Assembly: GCF_037893015.1 (NCBI RefSeq)
Contig: NC_133658.1
Location: forward strand, 632,887,354 to 632,951,353
Direction: 5' to 3'
DNA: 64,000 nucleotides
From: Macrotis lagotis
Lineage: Eukaryota > Chordata > Mammalia > Peramelemorphia > Peramelidae
The translations under genes and the position numbers were made by a program. Position 1 is the stretch's first letter; each line of letters begins with the position of its first letter. The notes beneath the pieces are model-generated. The model was not told where the DNA came from. It made no database searches and worked only from the letters and a program-made list of their open reading frames with translations. This document shows positions 32,146-41,368 of the stretch, piece by piece.

Positions 32146-35100
32146 TATAAGAGGGCAAACACATTGAAGGGGTATTATTCAGAAAGAAAATACTGGGGAA
32201 TATGGATAAGGGAGGCAAAGATGGAAAAATACAAACAGAGGGAAGATAGCATGGAGGGGAATAAAGAATTAGTAATCATAACTTTGAACATGAATGGGAT
32301 GAACTCTTCCTTTAAACATAAGCAAATAGCAGAGTGGATTAAAAACCAGAATCCTACAATATGCTGCTTACAAGAAACTCATTTGAAGCAGAGAGATACA
32401 TATAGAGTAAAGGTAAAAGGTTGGAGAAAAATATATTTTGCTTAGCTGAAGTAAATAAAGCAGGGGTAGCAATCCTTATCTCAGACAAAGCAGCAGCAAA
32501 AATAGATAGCATTAAAAGAGATAAGGAAGGAAACTTTATCCTCCTAAAAGATACCATAGACAATAAAGTCATTTCAATACTGAATATATATATGCAGCCA
32601 GTGGGACAGCACCCAAATTCTTAGAGGAGAAGCTGAAAGAACTACAGGAAGACATAGACAGCAAAACTCTACTAATGGGACACCTCAACCTCCCTCTCTC
32701 AGATCTAGATAAATTGAATCATAAAAGAAACAAGAAAGAAGTTAAGGAGGTAAATAGATCGTTAGAAAAATTAGATATGGTAGACTTATGGAGGAAACTT
32801 AAGGGGATAGAAAGGAATATACCTTTTTTTTTTCTCTGCTGTACATGGAACTTATACAAACATTGACCATGTACTAGGATATAAAACCTAATGGTCAACT
32901 GCAGAAAGGCAGAAATAGTGAATACATCTTTCTAAGGTCACAATGCAATAAAAGACATATGCAATACTGGGCCAAGGAGATATAGACCCAAAACAAATTG
33001 GAAACTGAATAACCTCATTTTAAAAAATGAGTGGACCAAAAAAACAAATTAGAGAAGGAATTAACCATTTTATCCTAGATAATGATAATAATGAAACAAC
33101 ATACCAAAACCTATGGGATTCATTCAAAGTGACTCTCAGGGGATATAATATAGCTCTAAATGCTTACATGAATAAGTTGGAGAAAGAGGAAATCAATGAA
33201 CTAAACATGCAACTAAAAAAGTTAGAGAAAGAACAAATCAAAAATTCCCAATTAAATAACAAATTAGAAATTCTAAAAATTAAAGGAGAAATTAATAAAT
33301 TTGAAAGCAAAAAAAACTATTGAATTAATAAATAAAACCAAAAGTTGGTATTATGAAAAAACCAATAAAACTGATAAACTGTTATTCAATTTGATTTAAA
33401 AAAGAAAGAATAAAACCAAATTGCCAGTATCATAAATGAAAAAGATGAACTCACCACCAATGAGGAGGAAATTAAAATAATAATTCGAAATTATTTTGCC
33501 CAACTCTATGCCAATAAATTTGATAATCTAAGTGAAATGGATATATATGTACAAAAACATAAGTTGCCCAGGTTAAATGAAGAGATTAAATACCTAAACA
33601 ACCCTATCTCAGAAAAAGAAATTCAACAAGCCATCATTGAACTCCCTGAAAAAAACTCTCCAGGGCCTGAGGGATTCACAAGTGAATTCTGCCAAACATT
33701 TACGGAACAATTCATTCCAATTCTCTATAAACTCTTTGGAAAAATAGTGAAAGACGGAACTCTGCCTAACTCTTTTTATGAAACCAATATGGTGCTGTTA
33801 CCTAAACCAGGAAGAGTTAAAACAGAGGAAAATTATAGACCTATTTCCCTGATGAATATAGCTTCAAAAGTCTTAAATAAAATCTTAGCAAAATGATTGC
33901 AAGTTATCACCAGGATAATACATTATGATCCAGAAATGTAGGGTTGGTTCATTATTAGGAAAACTGTTAGTATACTCAATTGTATCAACAACAAACCTAT
34001 CAGAAATCATATTGATCATATCAATAGATGCTGAAAAAGCTTTTGACAAAATACAGCAACCATTCCTATTAAAATCACTAGAGATTGTAGGAATAAATGG
34101 ACTGTTCCTTAAAATAATTAGCAATATCTATCTGAAACCATCAACAAGCATTATATTCAATGGGGAGAGGCTAGAGGCATTCCCAATAAGATTTAGGGAT
34201 GAAACAAGGGTGCCCATTATCACCACTACTATTCAATATTGTGTTAGAAATATTAGCAACAGCAATTAGAGAAGAAAAAGAAATTCAAGGAATTAGAATT
34301 GGGAAGGAAAAGACAAAACTCTCATACTTTGCAGATGACATGCTGGTCTACCTAGAGATTCCAAAAAAAACTACTGGAAACAATTAGCAATTTTAGCAAA
34401 CTTGCAGGTTATAAAATAAGCCCTCATAGATCCTCAACTTTTCTATATATGTCTAGCAAGATACAGCAGGAAAAGGTAGAAAGAGAAATCCCATTCAAAG
34501 TAATCTCAGACAATACAAAATACTTGGGAGTCTATGTGCCAAGACAGACTCAGAATCTTTTTGAAAACAATTATAAAACACTTCTTACACAAATTAGATC
34601 AGATTTAAATAACTGAGCAAATATCAACTTCTCATGGATAGGTAGAGCTAATATAATAAAGTGACAATTCTACCAAAACTAAACGATCTGTTTAGTGCCT
34701 TCCCAATAAAAATTCCAAAAGATCACTTTAATGACTTAGAAAAACTTGTAAGTAAATTCATATGGAGAAATAAAAAGTCAAGAATTGCCAGGAGCTTAAT
34801 GAAAAAAAAAAGTGCAAAAGAAGGTAGCATAGCCCTACCTGATCTAAAATTTTATTATAAAGCATCAGTCATCAAAACTGTTTGGTAGGAGCCAAGATGG
34901 TGACAAGAAAGGATCGTGTCTTAGGCGCTCTCTCATAAAACTCATAAGCTAAGAACTCTAAATTTTCGAGTGACAAAACCCACAGAGGGACCTATTGAGG
35001 TAATTCTCCTACTCAAGGTAACCTGGAAAAGAGCAGAAAGGCTCTGCTCCCCAGGGTCAGAGCGGTGGCCTTCCAGAGGGGTGGCCCACCAGAGCAAAAG

Positions 35101-35892
35101 AATTTCAGCCTCCCAGAGGCCAGAAGGACACAGTTCAAATATTGTGGAGCTGCAGTCAGTATCACACAGGACTTAGCAGCAACTACATTGGAAGCTCGTA
35201 GGCCTGGGAATATAATATACCACAAGGCAAAAGAGCTTAGAATGCAACCGAGAATCAACTACCCAGCAAAAATGAATGTCCTCTTCCAGGGAAAAAGATG
35301 GATTTTCAATGAACCAGGGGAATTTCAAATGTTCCTGTTGGAAGGGCCAGAGCTGAACAGAAGGTTTGCTCTTCAAATACAGGACTCAGGTGAAGCATAG
35401 AGATTGGAGGAGAAGGGGAAAATATTAGGGACTTCATGATGATGAACTGCATGTATTCCTGTATAGAAAAAATGACATTGATAATACTCATATGAACCTT
35501 CTCAGTTAATAGAGCAGGTAGAGGGAACTTTTATAGTTGAAGCACAGAAGAAAGCTGAATTCGAAGATTAAAATATGGTGTAAAAATGGAGTCAATAAGG
35601 AAAAAAAGGGAAAGAAAAAGGAGAGGGGGAATAGGCTAAATTATGTCATATAAGATTTTTCTTTATTACAATGAGCTATTGAAATTATATGGAAGGGGCA
35701 GAAGGCAAGGGGGAATGAGGGAATCTTTACTCTCATCAGAGATGGCTAGGAGAGGAAACAGCATATATATACTCAATGGGGTATACGCATCTGGAGTAAG
35801 AAGGAGGGGGGACAGGGGGAAGGGGGGTGATGTGAGTGATGGAGAAGAGGATGGACCATGGGGGAGAGTGGTCAGATACAACACATTTTAAT

Positions 35893-36040
35893 TTTTACCT
35901 CTTGCAAGGGGCTGGGATTGGATGGCATGTCTGGGACCATAGGGCCAGGTGGATGCTGGGCCTAAGGGGTGGTATGGGGGTTCAGGGCCTCTTGGCCCCA
36001 GAGCCGGGGAACTGCCTGCTGTACCACTCAGCTACCCTAC
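35893..36040 (-). repeat. Transition-rich SINE in HAL1-A, copy 1 (minus)
   Basis: It has the frame of the marsupial SINE ('cttgcaaggggctgggattg', 'ccactcagctaccct'), but many positions that are A or T in the common SINE are G or C. HAL1-B continues without this block at the matching place, so it is an insertion. Confidence 0.65.
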
Positions 36041-36225
36041 AGCAGAGTCAGAGTGAAAGGAGAGAGGAAATATAGTACATGGTAGTGGAGAAATATGAAA
36101 GGAGGGAGGTATGCTCAGCAATGGCAATGGTGGAAAATTATGGAAGTAACTTTTACGATGTACTTACCATAAAGAATGTGATCCACCAGCAACAGAGTTG
36201 TTGATGTTGGAACAAAGACTCAAGC

Positions 36226-36227
36226 AC

Positions 36228-36268
<41 letters not shown>
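36226..36268 (+). repeat. (TTA)n microsatellite
   Basis: About 14 ATT units; further TTA units follow the SINE at 36,410-36,421. Confidence 0.95.
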
Positions 36269-36409
36269 GGGGGGGTGCAGGGTAAATGGGGCTGGGTGGC
36301 CTGCTTGGGGCTGCATAGCAGGGTGATCTTTGGGTGTCTGAGGCTGGATTTGGACCCAGGTGCTCCTGGCTCAAGGGCCAATGCTCTGTCTGCCACCTAG
36401 CCACCCCTA
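36269..36409 (-). repeat. Transition-rich SINE in HAL1-A, copy 2 (minus)
   Basis: 'gtaaatggggctgggtggcc', 'gtctgaggctggatttggac' and 'tgccacctagccacccct' follow the SINE. Again there is an excess of transitions towards G/C, in part the same sites as copies 1 and 3. TTA units flank both sides. Confidence 0.8.
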
Positions 36410-36451
36410 CTATTATTATTATTTTATTTTTTATTTTAGGTCTTTTTTTAC

Positions 36452-36600
36452 TTTTTTTTTGGTTTTTGCAGGGAAGTGGGGTTCGGGTGGCTTGCATGTC
36501 ACATATCTGGATGTTTGTTGGGTGTACTGTGCTGGATGTGGACTTGGGTGCTCATGGCTCCAGGGCTGGTGCTCTGTCCATTGCGCCACTTGGCCATACC
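36452..36600 (-). repeat. Transition-rich SINE in HAL1-A, copy 3 (minus)
   Basis: 'tttttgcagggaagtggggt', 'tgctcatggctccagggctg' and 'ttgcgccacttggccatacc' identify the SINE, with transition differences as in its two neighbours. Confidence 0.8.
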
Positions 36601-38317
36601 TACAATTATTACTATTATTTTTTTATTTTAATTTTTTTCTCTCCCCTTTACTCTATCGCTCAAGCAAGTCTATATTTATGGGGGGTATCTCATTTACTTT
36701 TAAACAAGAATATTTTATTAATGTAAAAAAAGATTATTTGTACAAAATGAGAATAAATATTGAATTAAAAAAAACTGTTTGGTATTGGCTAGGAAATAGA
36801 GTGGTGGACCAGTGAAATAGACTAGGTGTAAAAGCAGGAGATGATTATAGTAATCTGCTGTTTGATAAACCCAATGAGTCCAGCCATTGGGATAAAAACT
36901 CCCTCTTTGATAAAAACTGCTGGGATAATTGGAAGTTAGTATGGAAGAAACTTAGATTAGACCAACACCTCACACCCTTTACCAAGATAAGGTCGAAAAG
37001 GTTACAGGACTTAGACATAAAAACACAATACTATTAGCAAATTAGAAGATCAAGGACTAGGTTACCTGTCGGATCTATGGAAAGGGGAGCAGTTTATGAC
37101 TAAGGAAGAGTTGGAGAACATCAGCAAAAACCAATTAGTTGATTTCAATTACATTAAATTAAAAAGCTTTTGCACAGATAAAACTACTGTAACCAAGATC
37201 AAAAGAAATGTAGTAATTTGGGAAACAAGCTTTACAACTAATGATTCTGACAAAGGACTCATTTCTAAAATTTACAGAGAACTGAGTCATATTTTTAAAA
37301 CAAAAAACCATTCCCCAATTGACAAATGGTCAAAGGATATGCAAAGTCAATTTACAGATGAGGAGATCAAAGTATTTCATAGCCATATGAAAAAATGCTC
37401 TAAATCATTAATTATTAGAGAAATGCAAATTAAAACTTCTCTGAGGTACCACCTCACACCTCTCAGATTGGCCAATATGACCAGAAAGGGTAATGATCAT
37501 TGTTGGAAGGGTTGTGGGAAATCTTGGACACTATTACACTGTTGGTGGAGCTGTGAACTCATCCAACCCTTCTGGAGAGCTATTTGGAACTATGCCCAAA
37601 GGGCAACAAAAATGTGCATACCCTTTGACCCAGCAATACCAGTACTGGGTCTATACCCTGAAGAGATTATTAAAAAGGGTAAAAATATTACTTGTACAAA
37701 AATATTTATAGCAGCCCTGTTTGTGGTGGCAAAGAATTGGAAATCAAGTAAATGTCCTTCAATTGGGGAATGGCTTAGCAAACTGTAGTATATGTATGTC
37801 ATGGAACACTATTGTTCTATTAGAAACCAGGAGGGACAGGATTTCAGGGAAGCCTGGAGGGATTTGCATGAACTGATGCTGAGTGAGATGAGCAGAACCA
37901 GAAAAACACTGTACACCCTAACAGCAACATGGGAGTGATGTTCAACCTTGAAGGAATGGCTCATTCCATCAGTGCAACAATCAGGAACAATTTGGGGCTG
38001 TCTGCAAAGATGAGTGCCATCTGTATCCAGATAAGGAGCTGTGGAGTTTGAATGAAGTTCAAGGACTATTCCCTTTAATTTAGAAAAAACAGATATCTTT
38101 TTGTCTGATCTTGTTACCTCTTAGACTTCACTTCTCTTCTCTTCTTTAAGGATATGATTTCTCTGTCATCACACCCAATTTGGACCAAGGTACAACATGG
38201 AAACAAAGTAAAGACTGACAGATTGCTTTCCGTGGAGGGGTGGGGGGGGGAAGCAAGATTGGGAGGAAAATTGTAAAATTCAAATAATATCTTTAATAAA
38301 AATTAATTTAAAAAATA

Positions 38318-38499
38318 AAGAATGAAGTACAAGGGGCGGCTAGGTGGTGCAGTGGTTAAAGCACTGGCCCTGGAGTCAGGAGTACCTGGGTTCAAATCCT
38401 GTCTGAGACACTTAATAATTACCTAGCTGTGTGGCCTTGGGCAAGCCACTTAACCCCATTTCCCTTGCAAACACCTTAAAAAAAAAGAATTAAGGACAA
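38318..38499 (+). repeat. Marsupial tRNA-derived SINE at the L1-B tail
   Basis: The body 38,333-38,484 runs from 'ggggcggctaggtggtgcag' to 'cccttgcaaacaccttaaaa'. Flanks 38,318-38,332 and 38,485-38,499 (aagaatgaagtacaa / aagaattaaggacaa) agree at 13 of 15 positions. Confidence 0.9.
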
Positions 38500-38637
38500 G
38501 GGGTGGCTAGGTGGTGGCACAGTTGGATAGAGTACTGTCCCTAGAGTCAGGAGTACCTGGGTTCAACTCCAGCCTAAGACAATAGTTTCCTAGCTGTGTG
38601 GCCTTGGGCAAGCCACTTAACCCCATTTGCCTATAAA
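38500..38637 (+). repeat. Second, tandem SINE copy
   Basis: It starts 'ggggtggctaggtggtggca' directly after the TSD of the previous SINE. It is slightly shortened and more diverged, with a short A tail. Confidence 0.88.
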
Positions 38638-39317
38638 AAGGGGGGGCAGGGCAGATGGCGCCAAGATGGTGGCGTGAAGGCAGCATTTCCCCAGAGCTCC
38701 TTACCCCTAAAACTCCAAAAAACAAACAAATGATGACTCTAAACAAAATTTAGAGGGGCAGAACCACAGAAAGCCTGAGTGTTACATTTTTCCCAGTTCA
38801 AGATAACTTAGAAGTTCCATGGGAAAGGTGTGTTTCACAAGGATCAGGGGTTGGAAAAAAAGCACCAGGCACAGTGCAGCACAGCCCAGTCTAGCCCAGT
38901 CCAGAGATCACCAGCAACAGCTTAAAGCAGTTGGGAGAGAACTCTGCTATACCAGAATGAGTGTGGAGTGAGGGAGCACTGGCCCCCAGAGCCTGCAGGG
39001 AGAATCTGGAGAAAGCAGCCTGCACCCCCAGAGTTGGTAAAGGGGTCAGCGAAGACTGCAGATATTTCTCTGCTCTCTCTAGGGGTAGGGCCATGCTGTT
39101 TGCCTACACTGATCTAGGTTGCAGTTTGGGCTTCCATACTAAGATAAGCAGGACCCTTCTTATAGCCCCAGGGCAGAGGGAAGTGGGGGGGGGCATCTAT
39201 ATATCAAAGCACAGGCAAGAGAGCATAAGACTTTGAAGGAACAAAGGTCCCAGTGGGTTATTCTCCCCCCAATGAAAAAAAAATCCAAAGCCTTGGAAGT
39301 CCTGTTAGGCTGAGGAA

Positions 39318-40427
39318 ATGAGTAAATCACAGAAAAAGAAGAATCTGACCATAAAGAATTACTTTAGTCCCATGGAAGATCTAAACACATGCTCAGATGA
39401 TGAAAAAAATCGAAGCTTCCATATCCAAAATCTCCAAGAGAAAGAGAAAATGGGCTCAGACTATGGATGAGCTCAAAAAAGACTTTGAAAAGCAATTAAA
39501 CATATGGAGGAAAAATTGGGAGGAGAAATGAGAGCATAGTAAAAAAATCATGAAAACTGAATCCACAGCTTGGTGAAAGATATACCAAAACATACTGAAG
39601 AAAATAATATGTTATAAACCAGTTTAGGCCTAATGGCAAAAGCAAAACAAAAGGCAAATGAGGAGAAGAATGCCTTTAAAAGCAGAATTGGTCAGCTGGA
39701 AAAGGAGATTAAAAAGCTTTCTAAAGAAAATAATTCCTTCAAATGCAGAATGGAACTAACGGAAGCTGATAACTTTGCAAGAAATCAGGAAGAAATAAAA
39801 CGCTTCCAAAAGAAGCCAAAAATTAGAACAAAATTTGAAATATCTCATTGGAAAAACAATTGACCTCGAAACCAGATCCAGAAGAAATACTTTTAAAATT
39901 ATTGGACTATCTGAAAGCCACAATCAGGAGCAGAGCCGAGACTTCATTTTTCAAGAAATAATACAGCAAAATTGCCGAGATCCTAGAAGCAGAGGGTAAA
40001 ATAGAAATTGAGATAATTCACTGGTCACCTCCTGAAAGAGATCCCCCACCTTGCAAAAAAAAAAAAAAAAAAAAAAAAAACCTTCCAGGAATATTATAGC
40101 CAAATTCCAAAACTCCCATATCAAAGAGAAAATTCTAAAAGCTGCCAGAAACAAACAATTCAACTACCGAGGGTCCATAGTCAGGATTACACAGGATCTG
40201 GCAACATCTACATTAAGGGCTGGTACAGATTGGAATATGATAATTTAGAAGGCAAAAGATGTTTTACAACCAAGAATCAACTACCTAGCAAAACTGAACA
40301 TCCTCTTTCAGGTGAAAAGATGGGCTGTACTTTCAATGAAACAGGGGACCTTCAAACTTTCCTATTGAAACAACCAGAGCTGAACAGAAAGTTTGATCTC
40401 CAAGTACAGGACTCTTGTGAACCATAG
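39318..40427 (+). pseudogene. HAL1-B ORF1 with N-terminal PIP-box-like motif
   Basis: The ATG at 39,318 opens MSKSQKKKNLTIKNYFSPME. Residues 9-18 (NLTIKNYFSP) match the spacing of a PCNA-interacting box (x-x-x-I-x-x-Y-F) followed by SP. A frame change near codon 48 precedes a Lys/Glu-rich coiled coil (39,633-39,863). The RRM and C-terminal domain follow (RNIIAKFQNSHIKEKILKAA, 40,051-40,248; then HPLSGEKMGCTFNETGDLQT to the stop at 40,425). A 29-base A run at about 40,054-40,081 encodes a Lys stretch at the RRM border. The frame is broken. Confidence 0.75.
40054..40081 (+). repeat. (A)n run inside HAL1-B ORF1
   Basis: An uninterrupted run of about 28 A within coding sequence, between codons for DPPPC and PSRNI. 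It is likely expanded by slippage. Confidence 0.95.
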
Positions 40428-41368
40428 AGGGGCTGGATGAGAAGAACCAACTATGAGGAACTTAATTATGTTGAACTGTTTGTACTCCTGCATGGGAAGA
40501 AGATATTGATAATTCATGAACTGTCTCATTTTTAAGAGCTGTTAGAAGTAGCATATATAGACAGGACATAGGAAGGAGCAGAATATAATGGTATAATATA
40601 GTAAAAAGATGGAGTTAGTGGGTGATAAAGGAAAGTACTGGGAGGAAGGAAAAGGAGATGAAGAAGAAGAAAACAAATTTCACATAAGAGTCAAGAAAAA
40701 TCTTTTTCAATGGAGTGGAAAAGGGGAAGGCAAGGGGGAATGAGTGAGCCTTTATTCTCAACAGAAATGGCTCAGGAAGGAAATGACATACACATTTAAT
40801 ATGGTGAGGAAATTTATCTTACCCTAGAGGAAAAATAAGAAGAAAGGGATGGGATAAGGGGGAATGGGAGGGAAGGGAGAATAGGTGATAGAAGAGAGGG
40901 AAGATTGAGAAAGAGGGTACTCAGACACAATACACTTTTGGACAGGGCCAGAATGAAATGAGAGAGAGAATAGAATAAATTAGAGTGGGGAGAAATAGAG
41001 TGGAAGTACAGCTAGTAATAGCAACTGTGGGAAAAATATTGAAGCAACTTCTCTGGTGGACTTACGATAAAGAAAGTCACTCACCCCAGAGACAGAGCCA
41101 TTAAAATATGAACACAGATAGAAGTGCAATTTTTTTTTCTCTCTTTATTCTTGAGGTTTTTCATCTTCTTGGGGGGGGTTATGTTTACTCTTATTCAATT
41201 TACATCAATGTAAAGCATGAAAATGATGTAGAAACTATCAGACAGCCTTCTGTTGGGGGGAAGGAAGGGAGGGTAGAGGGAAAATTGTAGAATTCAAAAC
41301 CTTACAAAAATGATAGGTACATATTACTATTGTATATAATTGGAAAACAAATAAAATGTTAAAAGGCA

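Larger units (their letters stand above)
34874..36784 (+). mobile_element. HAL1-A, ORF1-only half-LINE inserted in L1-B ORF2, exact 14 bp TSDs
   Basis: The insert is 34,888-36,770. Flanks 34,874-34,887 and 36,771-36,784 both read aaaactgtttggta. It begins with 'ggagccaagatggtgacaag', an L1-like 5' start, then joins directly to the ORF1 RRM/C-terminal part. Its frame 35,065-35,400 includes TQFKYCGAAVSITQDLAAT, MNVLFQGKRWIFN and a stop after SGEA. The N-terminal coiled coil is missing. A polypurine-rich 3' region follows and no ORF2 is present. It resembles HAL1-B along the shared parts. Three SINEs and a TTA array lie in its 3' half. Confidence 0.85.
32221..37788 (+). pseudogene. L1-B ORF2 (endonuclease / reverse transcriptase), interrupted by HAL1-A
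   Basis: The start is ATG 32,221. The endonuclease is recognisable from LVIITLNMNGMN and CCLQETHL (catalytic Asn and Glu). The RT fingers/palm are at 33,537-34,387: [40 protein letters not shown] and the catalytic FADDM at about 34,328. The thumb runs to 34,887, where HAL1-A is inserted. After it, 37,096-37,788 is an intact 230-codon C-terminal frame with the C-x3-C-x7-H-x4-C motif (CWKGCGKSWTLLHCWWSC) and the end NWKSSKCPSIGEWLSKL. Several frameshifts and stops disrupt the first two thirds. Confidence 0.88.
29704..38318 (+). mobile_element. L1-B, full-length L1 LINE interrupted by half-LINE HAL1-A
   Basis: The 5' signature 'ggccaagatggtggagagaa' opens a GC-rich 5' UTR (29,704-30,455). ORF1 is 30,456-31,482, then a polypurine spacer, ORF2 from 32,221 to 37,788 with HAL1-A (34,888-36,770) inside, and a 3' UTR to about 38,318. 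Without HAL1-A it is about 6.7 kb. The copy is better preserved than L1-A but has stops in both ORFs. Confidence 0.9.
38653..41367 (+). mobile_element. HAL1-B, ORF1-only half-LINE
   Basis: It opens 'gatggcgccaagatggtggc', has a GC-richer 5' UTR, ORF1 at 39,318-40,427, then about 0.9 kb of purine-rich 3' sequence. It ends in an L1-type 3' UTR ('aaccttacaaaaatgatagg', 'aacaaataaaatgttaaaag') and an A tail at about 41,367. No ORF2 sequence lies between ORF1 and the tail. The layout fits HAL1 (half-L1) elements, which lack reverse transcriptase and depend on L1. I could not find clear target-site duplications. Confidence 0.82.

Noticed and set aside
36153-36815. Several 110-150 codon frames around the TTA array and SINEs
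   Set aside because: They translate SINE and microsatellite sequence (poly-Ile, poly-Tyr) on both strands.
38333-38637. Tandem tRNA-like genes
   Set aside because: The tRNA-derived heads belong to SINEs with A tails and TSDs; no intact cloverleaf is expected.
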